From an uncultured Lachnospiraceae bacterium (GTDB lineage Bacteria; Bacillota; Clostridia; Lachnospirales; Lachnospiraceae), in assembly GCA_910579505.1 (NCBI GenBank), contig CAJTTZ010000016.1, positions 1 through 64,000 on the forward strand: DNA of 64,000 nucleotides, written 5' to 3'. A program made the position numbers and the translations under genes. How positions within the stretch are numbered: position 1 is the stretch's first letter; each line of letters begins with the position of its first letter. The notes under the pieces were generated by a model. The model was not told where the DNA came from. It searched no databases and was given only the letters and a program-made list of their open reading frames with translations. This document shows positions 1 through 6,751 of the stretch, in pieces.

Positions 1-88
1 TACGGGGAGATTTTATTTTGTCAAAGTTCAAATTTCATCCTCTATAGGAATGCTTATTTCTTTTATATTCATTCTACCGTATATCAGA

Positions 89-117
89 TTGAAACAGAAT
101 GATAAATATGTTAAGAT
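89..117 (+). promoter_or_regulatory. Candidate sigma-A promoter of the LysR gene
   Basis: TTGAAA at 89-94 and TAAGAT at 112-117 are separated by 17 bases, followed 38 bases later by the LysR start codon at 155. The match is by eye only. The first 88 bases of the window hold no recognisable gene. Confidence 0.45.
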
Positions 118-154
118 ACTTAAAACCAATGGTTTATACAGGGAGAATATCAAT

Positions 155-1045
155 ATGGATTATCAGTTATTAAAGACTTTTATAGAAGTATCTGACTGTG
201 GAAGTTTTTCAAAGGCTTCTGAACGGCTGTTTATATCTACCACGGCAATCGCAAAACAGATGAACCTGTTGGAAAAAGAAACGGGACTGCATTTGTTTGA
301 CCGGACAAAACGGGGTACAACCCTTACAAAGAGCGGGTCAGTGTTTTATGAAGATGCCGTGTTTATGGTTCATTACTGGGATAAAATGCTTGAACGTGCA
401 AGAAACGCTGAATGGAACAGTGGGGGAACTTATATACGCATAGGTTCGTCCATGCTCCGTTCAGAAAAATATTTACTGGACTTATGGACGAAAGTAAAGG
501 ACAATTATCCTCATTATAAAATTCATTTTGTGCCTTTTGAAGATAATTACCAAAGCTATTTGGAGATTGTACAAAACTTGGGAAAAGAGATTGATATTAT
601 CGCTTCCAATTATCCGCCGGACTTGTGGGGCGGCTGCTGTAATGTCTTAAAACTCGCCGATGTTCCTTTGTGCTGTGCGGTATCACGCTATCACATTTTG
701 GCGCAAAAAGAGGTTTTGGATTACGAAGATTTTTTCGGGCAGGAATTGATGATTTTGCATAGGGGCAGGAGCAGCTATGTTGATACTGTCCGTGACAGAT
801 TGCGGCATTACCCACAAATCAAAATAATAGATGTCCCGGATTATGATGTACAGATTTTTAATCAGTGCGAAACGACAAACAGAATTTTGCTGATAACGGA
901 AGCATGGGTAAATGTACACCCATTACTTGTTACAATACCCGTTAAATGGGAGTTTACTTCTCCGTATGGACTTCTTTACGGGCTGAACCCTCCCGAAGCG
1001 GTAAACAGTTTTATACAGTCTGTTAAGGAATTGGTAAATTTATAG
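155..1045 (+). CDS. LysR-family transcriptional regulator
   Basis: A 296-residue LysR-type regulator. The N-terminal winged helix-turn-helix (residues 1-60) is visible as MDYQLLKTFIEVSDCGSFSK followed by an ATTAIAKQM-like recognition helix and LFDRTKRG. The rest is the periplasmic-binding-protein-like effector domain. The frame is open upstream to about position 50, but ATG 155 starts exactly at the canonical LysR N-terminus and has GGGAG about ten bases upstream, so it is chosen. The effector is unknown. No divergent target gene is inside the window; the gene converges on the alkylation-repair operon, so control of that operon is not implied by position. Typical of accessory regulators in gut Firmicutes. 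Confidence 0.88.
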   Translation: MDYQLLKTFIEVSDCGSFSKASERLFISTTAIAKQMNLLEKETGLHLFDRTKRGTTLTKSGSVFYEDAVFMVHYWDKMLERARNAEWNSGGTYIRIGSSMLRSEKYLLDLWTKVKDNYPHYKIHFVPFEDNYQSYLEIVQNLGKEIDIIASNYPPDLWGGCCNVLKLADVPLCCAVSRYHILAQKEVLDYEDFFGQELMILHRGRSSYVDTVRDRLRHYPQIKIIDVPDYDVQIFNQCETTNRILLITEAWVNVHPLLVTIPVKWEFTSPYGLLYGLNPPEAVNSFIQSVKELVNL

Positions 1046-1077
1046 AACTAAGAGTCTGCAACGGAAAAAGATACCGT

Positions 1078-1105
1078 GGAATGACAATGTATCAATCATC
1101 ATTCC
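1078..1105. terminator. Weak hairpin between convergent genes
   Basis: GGAATGA (1078-1084) pairs with TCATTCC (1099-1105) in the 67-base gap between the LysR gene and the convergent winged-helix gene. There is no clear T-run on either side, so termination is only a guess from position. Confidence 0.3.
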
Positions 1106-1112
1106 CCGGCGT

Positions 1113-1532
1113 TTATCCGCTGAATTTATAGCCGACACCTAACACGGTTTTTATGTAGGTAGGGTTTTTGCTGTCCGGCTCTATCTTTTTCCGCAGGTTG
1201 TAGATCACGTTGACAACGCTTGAATGGCATCTATCGCTATCTATGTTCCAAACGGCTTCAAAAATCTGTGTCCGTGTGAGGACAATGCCGGGATTGGAAG
1301 CAAGAAATACAAGGGTACTGTATTCAAGACGGGTAAGGTTTACTTCCTCCCCGTCTTGAAGAACCTGCCGCCTGCTTTGTATTATTTCCAGTCCCGGAAA
1401 AGACATTCCCGAAGTAGGGCCAGGGATAGTCTGCACGGCTTCAAGCGATATGCAGTCAGCTATTGCCGCTATGATTTTGTCAATCGCTTTTTCTTCCTGT
1501 TCGTTAAGCGTCAGCAATAGCAATTTACTCAT
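1113..1532 (-). CDS. Winged-helix DNA-binding protein, OmpR/PhoB type without receiver
   Basis: A 139-residue protein. Residues about 45-139 form an OmpR/PhoB C-terminal winged helix: LTRLEYSTLVFLASNPG, the VVNVIYNLRKKI recognition helix, and the terminal YIKTVLGVGYKF wing. A phosphoacceptor receiver domain is absent; the first 45 residues are too short for one and lack an acidic pocket. The start at 1532 has GGGGG six bases upstream. It is the last gene of the minus-strand repair operon, 34 bases after the methyltransferase. It probably binds DNA without phosphorylation control, or depends on another response regulator. Its target is unknown. Confidence 0.8.
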   Translation of the reverse strand: MSKLLLLTLNEQEEKAIDKIIAAIADCISLEAVQTIPGPTSGMSFPGLEIIQSRRQVLQDGEEVNLTRLEYSTLVFLASNPGIVLTRTQIFEAVWNIDSDRCHSSVVNVIYNLRKKIEPDSKNPTYIKTVLGVGYKFSG

Positions 1533-1566
1533 ATATGCCCCCGCTTTTATTCTTTATGTTTTGTTG

Positions 1567-2349
1567 TTATGACAAAGGCTTTTTTCCTAAAGCCAATATC
1601 CACCTTTGGTTAAAACAGATACCTTTTTCTGTTTGGTAAGGGTTAAAGCCTGTCTTTTCTTTGCCGCCTATATCGTTTTCCATTTTTTCAATGATTTTAT
1701 CCCTAACAGGTTCAGCAGTCTTTGTCAGCTCCAACCAATCCGATAAATGCACCTGCATTTCCGTAATCTCGCTTTTTTCTACGGAAAGGCTGTTATCGGA
1801 ATACAATTTCAGTATTTCTTCCCTGCTTAGATTTTTCACATGGGACGGGTCACGCAGGGTTTCAATTTCATCTTCTGTTTTTCTTAGTGGTTCGTCCGCT
1901 GCTTCCATGTCAATCAAAATCAGTTTCCCACCCGGTTTCAGCACCCGCACCATTTCATGGAATACGCCGTCCGTATCTGTGAAATGATGAAAGGCAAGGC
2001 GGGATAAAACAAGGTCAAAACTGTTATCCAAAAACGGCAGTTCTTCCGCATATCCCTTGACAAAAACCATATTTTCTAAATGGCTTTCCTGTGCTTCTTT
2101 TTTTCCAACTTGGAGCATGGGGGCTGCCAGGTCAAGGCATACGACGGTCTGAACCAAAGGCGCAAACGTCCGCCCGCAGGCGCAAGTTCCGGCAGCTACT
2201 TCCAGTACAATATCCGTTCCGGCAGGACTGGCGGCGTCCACTGTGTAATCAAGGTATTCTTTTTTCGTGAAGTTGACAGATTTGCTGTCAAAATTCGGGG
2301 CTTGTACCGCAAAAGAACGGTTAAGGGTTTCTAAGTTTCCCGGTATCAT
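1567..2349 (-). CDS. Class I SAM-dependent methyltransferase (UbiE/Methyltransf_11 type)
   Basis: A 260-residue Rossmann-fold methyltransferase. Motif I is VLEVAAGTCACGRTFAP, with the aspartate of motif II in CLDLAAPML, then a post-II acidic loop and FDLVLSRLAFHHFTD; VRVLKPGGKLILIDM is the usual motif III region. The frame is open further upstream, but ATG 2349 is chosen. It overlaps the ogt stop codon as ATGA, and AAAGGA lies nine bases before it. Substrate cannot be read from sequence; members act on small molecules such as quinones, arsenite or sterol-like compounds. Translational coupling to ogt places it in the alkylation-repair operon. Confidence 0.85.
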   Translation of the reverse strand: MIPGNLETLNRSFAVQAPNFDSKSVNFTKKEYLDYTVDAASPAGTDIVLEVAAGTCACGRTFAPLVQTVVCLDLAAPMLQVGKKEAQESHLENMVFVKGYAEELPFLDNSFDLVLSRLAFHHFTDTDGVFHEMVRVLKPGGKLILIDMEAADEPLRKTEDEIETLRDPSHVKNLSREEILKLYSDNSLSVEKSEITEMQVHLSDWLELTKTAEPVRDKIIEKMENDIGGKEKTGFNPYQTEKGICFNQRWILALGKKPLS

Positions 2350-2879
2350 AATGCTGTTCCTTTCGTTGGGATAAACAAATGTTGCATATCCGTATTTTCT
2401 AAAGTCAATAGTTTCACTTTCTTGTCTATTCCTCCGGCATATCCCGTAAGGCTTCCATTTGTCCCGACTACTCTGTGGCAAGGGACGATAATAGAGATTT
2501 CATTGTGTCCGACTGCACCGCCTACTGCCTGTGCGGACATTCGGGAAAGCCCTTTCTGCCCGGCTATCTCTTTTGCGATTTCCCCGTAGGTGACAGTTTT
2601 TCCGTAGGGTATTTTTTGCAGGATTTTCCATACGGAAAGCTGAAAGGGAGTGCCAATCATATGAATAGGCGGCAAAAAAGGCGGCTCGCTGCCCGAAAAA
2701 TAGACTGTCAGCCATTCCTTAGTCTGTTCAAGGATAGGCGTATCTTTTTCTTCATGTTCTGGGTCAAGGTGGTCTGCGTAGTATTTTTCCCCGTCAAACC
2801 ATAGCCCGGTCAGCCCCGCTTCATCAGCGGCAAGAAGAATACCCCCAATAGGCGATTTATAATGAGTTGTATATTGCAT
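2346..2879 (-). CDS. ogt: Methylated-DNA--[protein]-cysteine S-methyltransferase
   Basis: This protein repairs O6-methylguanine in DNA by suicide transfer of the methyl group to its own cysteine. The acceptor motif IIVPCHRVVG is intact, preceded by the helix-turn-helix-like IPYGKTVTYGEIA and followed by the LTGYAGGI wing. An N-terminal ribonuclease-H-like part is present, giving 177 residues, the normal Ogt/AdaB length. ATG 2879 is preferred over the GTG three codons upstream because AAAGGG lies eight bases before it. Its neighbours are an Ada-type zinc domain and an AlkA-like glycosylase, so functions fused in proteobacterial Ada are separate proteins here. Confidence 0.95.
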   Translation of the reverse strand: MQYTTHYKSPIGGILLAADEAGLTGLWFDGEKYYADHLDPEHEEKDTPILEQTKEWLTVYFSGSEPPFLPPIHMIGTPFQLSVWKILQKIPYGKTVTYGEIAKEIAGQKGLSRMSAQAVGGAVGHNEISIIVPCHRVVGTNGSLTGYAGGIDKKVKLLTLENTDMQHLFIPTKGTAL

Positions 2880-2895
2880 TTGATACACCCTTTCA

Positions 2896-3249
2896 CTATA
2901 TATTAAAGTATTGGTTAGCGTCAGCCGGGGCTTCGTCCCGCATAGTCATTGTATAACAGCGCAGGGGAGTAACAACCGTGATTTTATAGTCAATAAAATC
3001 ATGTTCCCTGCCTGCTTTTTGACAAATACGGTGTTTTGCCATATTGCGCCATTTGGTAACGCTTTCCTCGTCTTTCCATTCGGATTTGCTAAGCAGCTTT
3101 CCCTTTGCGGAAAGGCTTTCAAAGCGTTCTGCACTGATAAAGCCGTCTGCCTTTGCTAATTCCTCTTTCAAGGAAGCAGCCATATTCAGATAGTCGTCCA
3201 TTCTGCCCTCTTTGATAGTTACCTCAAACAATACAATTACGTTCGCCAT
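2896..3249 (-). CDS. ABM-fold (antibiotic biosynthesis monooxygenase-like) protein
   Basis: A 117-residue protein with the dimeric alpha/beta-barrel ABM pattern: MANVIVLFEVTIKEGRMDDY at the N-terminus, a KEELAKADGFISAERFES helix-strand segment, and SEWKDEESVTKWRNM. Family members include quinol monooxygenases, haem-degrading enzymes and many of unknown activity. No metal or haem ligand can be assigned with confidence. Its start overlaps the end of the Ada-domain gene by 26 bases and has GGAGG nine bases upstream, so the two are probably translated together. A role in detoxifying a methylating or oxidising compound is possible but unproven. Confidence 0.7.
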   Translation of the reverse strand: MANVIVLFEVTIKEGRMDDYLNMAASLKEELAKADGFISAERFESLSAKGKLLSKSEWKDEESVTKWRNMAKHRICQKAGREHDFIDYKITVVTPLRCYTMTMRDEAPADANQYFNI

Positions 3250-3472
3250 TTTGTGTTACCTCCTTATTTTTCATACATATTTTGCAAGGGCGGTAGCCGC
3301 CCTGTATTGCTTCTTCCAGTGTGTCAAACAGTACGATATTTTTCTCCAATGGTAATCTTGCAGGGCAGCCCGGATTGCAGACAATCTTTGTCGTCTTTAC
3401 TCCGTAATAAAATTTGCCGTTATACTGTTTGTTTCTTTCTGTGATCGCTCTTATTTTTTCTTGTTTTTCCAT
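3224..3472 (-). CDS. Stand-alone Ada-type metal-binding methyl-phosphotriester domain
   Basis: An 82-residue protein that is essentially one Ada zinc-binding domain. The four cysteine ligands are visible in CNPGCPAR and YRPCKIC; in E. coli Ada the first of these cysteines accepts methyl groups from DNA phosphotriesters. FYYGVKTTKIVC is the usual lead-in. Neither the AraC-type DNA-binding domain nor the Ogt domain of classical Ada is fused to it. ATG 3472 is chosen because AAAGGAAA lies nine bases upstream and the longer frame adds only eight non-conserved residues. It overlaps the glycosylase gene by 53 bases and the ABM gene by 26. Confidence 0.85.
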   Translation of the reverse strand: MEKQEKIRAITERNKQYNGKFYYGVKTTKIVCNPGCPARLPLEKNIVLFDTLEEAIQGGYRPCKICMKNKEVTQNGERNCIV

Positions 3473-4115
3473 TTTGTTGTTTTCCTTTCGGTGCATAATC
3501 TTTCATGCCCGGTACCTCGCCGCCCGCTACCGCCCAAAGGTACAGACTGGCAACGCTGCAATAGGGGCTGAACCGCCTGCGGTACTTTTCAAATAATTTG
3601 CGGTCTATCTTTCTGTGATGATATACCATGCGAAGTCCACGCTGTATTGCCAAATCGTCATAACTGAAAATATCGGGTCTTTGCAGGCAGAACAGCAAAA
3701 TCATTTCAGCCGTCCACACACCAATTCCCTTTAGGGCAGAAAGTTCTTTTATGGCTTCCATATCAGACAATTCAGAAATGCCCTGTAAATCAAATTCGCC
3801 GCATTGCACCTTTCCCGCAAAGTCCGTGATATATTCAGCCTTGCGGAATGTCATGCCGAAAGACTGTAATTTAGGAATACCCGCAGACAGGATATTGTCG
3901 GCGTTTACCTCCCCGAAGCAGTCACTCATTCGCTGCCAAATGGTAGCCTGTGCTTTTGTAGAAATCTGCTGTCCTATGATGTGATGTATGACAGAGGAAA
4001 ATAAATCTGTGTCAATTTCACGCTCTATGTGACCGATCTTATCAATAACCTCCGCTAAAGTCTTATCTTTACTTTTCAAATAATCTGTTTCTATGCTGCT
4101 GTATCTGAAATACAA
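3420..4115 (-). CDS. DNA-3-methyladenine glycosylase II (AlkA-like, HhH-GPD)
   Basis: A 231-residue base-excision glycosylase that removes alkylated purines. The helix-hairpin-helix reads LKGIGVWTAEMILLF, and the catalytic aspartate follows in YDDLAIQRGL, the usual HhH-GPD spacing. IIGQQISTKAQATIW is the conserved first helix region. The N-terminal domain of E. coli AlkA is missing, as is common in short bacterial homologues. The start codon is TTG at 4115, supported by GGGAGGTG seven bases upstream. The lysine- and arginine-rich tail overlaps the Ada-domain gene. It is the first gene of the repair operon, divergent from the AraC regulator. Confidence 0.9.
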   Translation of the reverse strand: MYFRYSSIETDYLKSKDKTLAEVIDKIGHIEREIDTDLFSSVIHHIIGQQISTKAQATIWQRMSDCFGEVNADNILSAGIPKLQSFGMTFRKAEYITDFAGKVQCGEFDLQGISELSDMEAIKELSALKGIGVWTAEMILLFCLQRPDIFSYDDLAIQRGLRMVYHHRKIDRKLFEKYRRRFSPYCSVASLYLWAVAGGEVPGMKDYAPKGKQQNGKTRKNKSDHRKKQTV

Positions 4116-4145
4116 TCCTGCACCTCCCGTCTGTCAAAAAGCAAC

Positions 4146-4174
4146 TTGACACCTTATCATCTTTTCACTATAAT
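4146..4174 (+). promoter_or_regulatory. Consensus sigma-A promoter for the AraC regulator
   Basis: A perfect consensus promoter: TTGACA at 4146-4151, a 17-base spacer and TATAAT at 4169-4174, reading toward the AraC gene. It lies in the 140-base divergent intergenic region between the glycosylase and regulator genes. Confidence 0.75.
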
Positions 4175-4255
4175 TTTATCACGCAAAATGGATAAATAAT
4201 ATCAACAAAACGTCAGAAATTATCAATATATCTTCAAATGAAAGGGCATATGAAC

Positions 4256-5224
4256 ATGAAAAGTGAAAAAGAAAAATATATCAATTCCGTAAATCTATAT
4301 GTTGATACCGATTTTCCTTATCTTGTCCTTGATGTGATTAACGACAGGAGCTATCCCCGCAATCCCGGCTTTCAAGTCATGCACTGGCATGAGGATTTAC
4401 AGTTTATTTATGTTTTAGGTGGTTCTATTGAAGTAAAAACGCTTGACAATACTGTTTCTGTGCAGGCGGGAGAGGGTATTTTTATCAATAAGAATGTGGT
4501 GCATTTTGTACGGCGCACGGGCGAATGTCACTATAACAGTTTTATCTTTCCGGCGCAGTTTCTTGAATTTTCTGCGGGGCAAGCCTATACCGTCCATAGT
4601 CCGGCAAAGCAGTTTGTTGATGTTGTTGTGGAAAATGAGCAGTTTTCCCTTTTTCATTTTACAAGCGGGGAAGAATGGCAGGAAAAGGCATTGTCGCTTT
4701 TGTGTAGGCTTTCAGAGTTGAGCCGCTGTTATTCAAGCGGCGATACAGGAGCACAGCGCCTACAGTACAGGCGCGAGCGAAGCGTTTGCGAGTCGGACGG
4801 CACCGATAGACGAGGATTTTATGTTTATGAGGTATTGGTGCTTTTGGCTGCTCTTTGGCTTACTATGAGAAAGAATATTCTGTTGCCACCAAAGCAGCAG
4901 GAAAGTACCGTCAGTATGCGTATGCAGAAATTCCTGCGCTGTATTGAACAGCATTACCCGGAAGATTTGACACTGGAAGATATAGCGGAAAGCGCAAGCG
5001 TAAGTAAATCAGAATGTCTAAGGTGTTTTAATTTGACGTTGCAGACAACGCCCTATAAATATTTAATGGAATATCGGCTGTCAAAGGCGGCAGAGCTGCT
5101 TAAAAAAACGGATCAGCCCGTCAGTGATATTTCTGCCTGTGTGGGTTTTCATCAAGTAAGCCATTTCGGGAAATGTTTTAAGGAGAAAACGGGCTATTCG
5201 CCTAGAGAATATAGAGGTTTGTAA
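4256..5224 (+). CDS. AraC-family regulator with N-terminal cupin, carrying an internal insertion
   Basis: A 322-residue regulator. An N-terminal cupin sensor (HWHEDLQFIYVLGG, then AGEGIFINKNVVHFV) is followed by a C-terminal pair of AraC helix-turn-helix motifs (LTLEDIAESASVSKSECLRCF and VSDISACVGFHQVSHFGKCF). ATG 4256 is favoured because AAAGGG lies nine bases upstream; ATG 4238 and 4250 are too far or too close. Between the cupin and DNA-binding domains, bases about 4737-4815 encode a charged, low-complexity stretch with higher GC (RRERSVCESDGTDRR) that interrupts an otherwise hydrophobic, conserved-looking linker without breaking the frame. It is divergent from the repair operon and may control it. 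Confidence 0.85.
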   Translation: MKSEKEKYINSVNLYVDTDFPYLVLDVINDRSYPRNPGFQVMHWHEDLQFIYVLGGSIEVKTLDNTVSVQAGEGIFINKNVVHFVRRTGECHYNSFIFPAQFLEFSAGQAYTVHSPAKQFVDVVVENEQFSLFHFTSGEEWQEKALSLLCRLSELSRCYSSGDTGAQRLQYRRERSVCESDGTDRRGFYVYEVLVLLAALWLTMRKNILLPPKQQESTVSMRMQKFLRCIEQHYPEDLTLEDIAESASVSKSECLRCFNLTLQTTPYKYLMEYRLSKAAELLKKTDQPVSDISACVGFHQVSHFGKCFKEKTGYSPREYRGL

Positions 5225-5229
5225 AAAGC

Positions 5230-5352
5230 CATTTTATGCCTTTCCTAGACTATCAACGCCAAACAGCCAAGTCAAGGACGTAAACGCCGCTAAAGCGGTA
5301 AATCCTTGACTTGGCTGTTTGCCATTGATAAAGGGTAATTAAGGCATAAATG
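5230..5352. repeat. 123-bp foldback (nested inverted repeat) element
   Basis: Nested inverted repeats lie six bases after the AraC stop. Outer arms are 5230-5242 and 5341-5352. The main arms are 5251-5279 and 5302-5330, which include a perfect 19-base match (CAAACAGCCAAGTCAAGGA at 5260-5278 against 5303-5321). An inner hairpin is CCGCT (5287-5291), loop AA, AGCGG (5294-5298). It is much longer than a typical terminator and no long T-run follows. It may be a mobile-element end, a recombination or transfer site, or a large 3' hairpin for the AraC message. Confidence 0.75.
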
Positions 5353-5499
5353 AATATCTATGTTGTATCAACCTCTTTTCCCTTCCATTCCCCTCATGCG
5401 ATAGGGATAATCTAATTAAAAATCAAAAGAACGGATAGGAAAGGAATAGATAATTTATCATTCTGTAATTTATTCTTTAGTATTTTATATATCTATATT

Positions 5500-5968
5500 T
5501 TATTGCATTGGTTTTCCCTGCGTTGGAAAATCCAATGTTGGATTATCCGGTGTTGGGTTTCCGTGATTGGATTATTGCCAAAACTGTCATTTAGCTTTGA
5601 GGAAGAATAGACTGTATATTCCATTTCCCGAAGCAATCCCTTTTCATCGCGTATTCTGTTGCGGGTAATATATCCTGCCCGCTCAGTTCTTGTATAATCG
5701 TTGTAATAGCGTCTAATCCCTCTTTGTTGATATAAGCTAACCCTTGCAGAGTAAAATTCCATTCCGGGGGCAATGAGAGCATTTGACAGAGCAATCCTTT
5801 TGCCCGCAGGGATAACTGGCGGTTGCGTAAGTGGGTGTTTCCGCGAGCAACGAGTCAAAGTCAAGCTCGCTTGACCTTGACGACTGCCGCGAGAGTCGAA
5901 TGCCCAAGGGGGATTCGACATGGCATGATTGTATAATCTTTGACTTTTTCTACTCTGAATACTGGCAT
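5500..5968 (-). pseudogene. Broken helix-turn-helix gene of integrative-element type (DUF6017-like)
   Basis: Pieces of one protein lie in different frames. ATG 5968 (AAAGGA upstream) starts MPVFRVEKVKDYTIM; after an insertion, another frame gives LRNRQLSLRAKGLLCQMLSL, PPEWNFTLQGLAYINKEGLD and AITTIIQEL; after a shift near 5690 a third gives AGYITRNRIRDEKGLLREME and YTVYSSS; then the proline-rich linker is also shifted. From memory this order matches the N-terminal helix-turn-helix domain of proteins carried by clostridial integrative conjugative elements. The C-terminal domain is missing. At least three disruptions make it non-functional. It marks 5.2-6.1 kb as the remnant of a mobile element. 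No other gene is seen between 5225 and 6211. Confidence 0.7.
5841..5924. repeat. About 84-bp structured insertion inside the broken gene
   Basis: This segment separates DYTIM from NTHLRNRQ in the interrupted gene and is not needed by either part. It holds two hairpins: 5854-5866 pairs with 5869-5881 (13 bases, one mismatch, loop TC) and GTCGAAT (5895-5901) pairs with ATTCGAC (5913-5919). The boundaries are approximate. No target duplication is certain. Confidence 0.5.
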
Positions 5969-6156
5969 TATAGGCTTGTCCTTTCTTTTTTGTGCGAAAG
6001 CCGAAGTCCGCAGCTTTGAGGTTCGTATGGGTATGCGTCTTAGTGATTGTATTTTGTGTGTTTCGCTTTACTACAATCTTCCTGATTTGCTTCCTCAAAT
6101 CCCTCTGCAGAAATCTCATTTATCATGAAAAACCACCGCATCCCACATAAAATTTC

Positions 6157-6185
6157 TTGACACTAATACTATATAGTATTATTCT
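6157..6185 (+). promoter_or_regulatory. Promoter with an 18-bp palindromic operator in the spacer
   Basis: TTGACA (6157-6162), a 17-base spacer and TATTCT (6180-6185) form a good sigma-A promoter 120 bases before the PNPOx-fold gene. The perfect palindrome TAATACTATATAGTATTA occupies 6164-6181, filling the spacer and touching the -10 box, the position expected for a repressor site. No cognate repressor gene is adjacent. Confidence 0.65.
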
Positions 6186-6307
6186 ATATAATATAAATAA
6201 GTGAGTAACAAATGTACTCCAAGGATATCGCGATGAAAACATACGCATTCCGCAAACAGCTGTTAGGGAAAATTTTACAAATCTTACAGAGAAGGAGACT
6301 CACGCAC

Positions 6308-6742
6308 ATGGAAATGAAAATGATCACATCTGGAATACGCGCATTGCGGGAAAACGCGCAGGTCGCTTACATCGCGTCCGTAAACGAGGAGGGATTTCCC
6401 CAGATCAAGGGCATGCTTGTCCTAGAGCACGAGAGCATGAAAACCCACTATTTTTCTACCAACACCAGCTCGAAGCGGGTATCGCAGTTTCTGAAAAATC
6501 CGAAAGCGTCCGTGTACTATGTGGATGACGCCGAAAACCAGTATAAGGGCGCGCTGTTTACGGGAACGATGGAAGTCTGCACCGACCACGAAACCAAGGT
6601 GTTTCTCTGGCGGGACGGGTTCGAGATGTATTACCCGAAGGGCGTGGATGACGAGGATTATTGCGTATTGAAATTTACTGCCCAGACCGTCAATTATTAT
6701 TATGGTCTGAGCAATGTGACATTGTCTGTGGAGGAACTGTAG
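6308..6742 (+). CDS. Pyridoxamine 5'-phosphate oxidase-fold (flavin-binding) family protein
   Basis: A 144-residue split-barrel protein with the PNPOx pattern: VAYIASVNEEGFPQIKGM near the N-terminus, then YFSTNTSSKRVSQFLKNPKA, the strand YVDDAENQYKGALFTG and a C-terminal KFTAQTVNYYYG. Family members bind FMN, F420 or haem and include general stress proteins; true pyridoxamine phosphate oxidases are longer. ATG 6308 is preferred because AAGGAG lies about ten bases upstream and the family N-terminus begins there; an upstream in-frame ATG at 6212 would add 32 poorly conserved residues. It has its own promoter with a palindromic operator and is not in an operon. Confidence 0.8.
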   Translation: MEMKMITSGIRALRENAQVAYIASVNEEGFPQIKGMLVLEHESMKTHYFSTNTSSKRVSQFLKNPKASVYYVDDAENQYKGALFTGTMEVCTDHETKVFLWRDGFEMYYPKGVDDEDYCVLKFTAQTVNYYYGLSNVTLSVEEL

Positions 6743-6751
6743 GGCGGGGTT

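Noticed and set aside
5493..6119. A single 208-codon minus-strand gene
   Set aside because: Only part of it is in the ancestral frame; recognisable helix-turn-helix sequence continues in other frames, so it is a broken gene.
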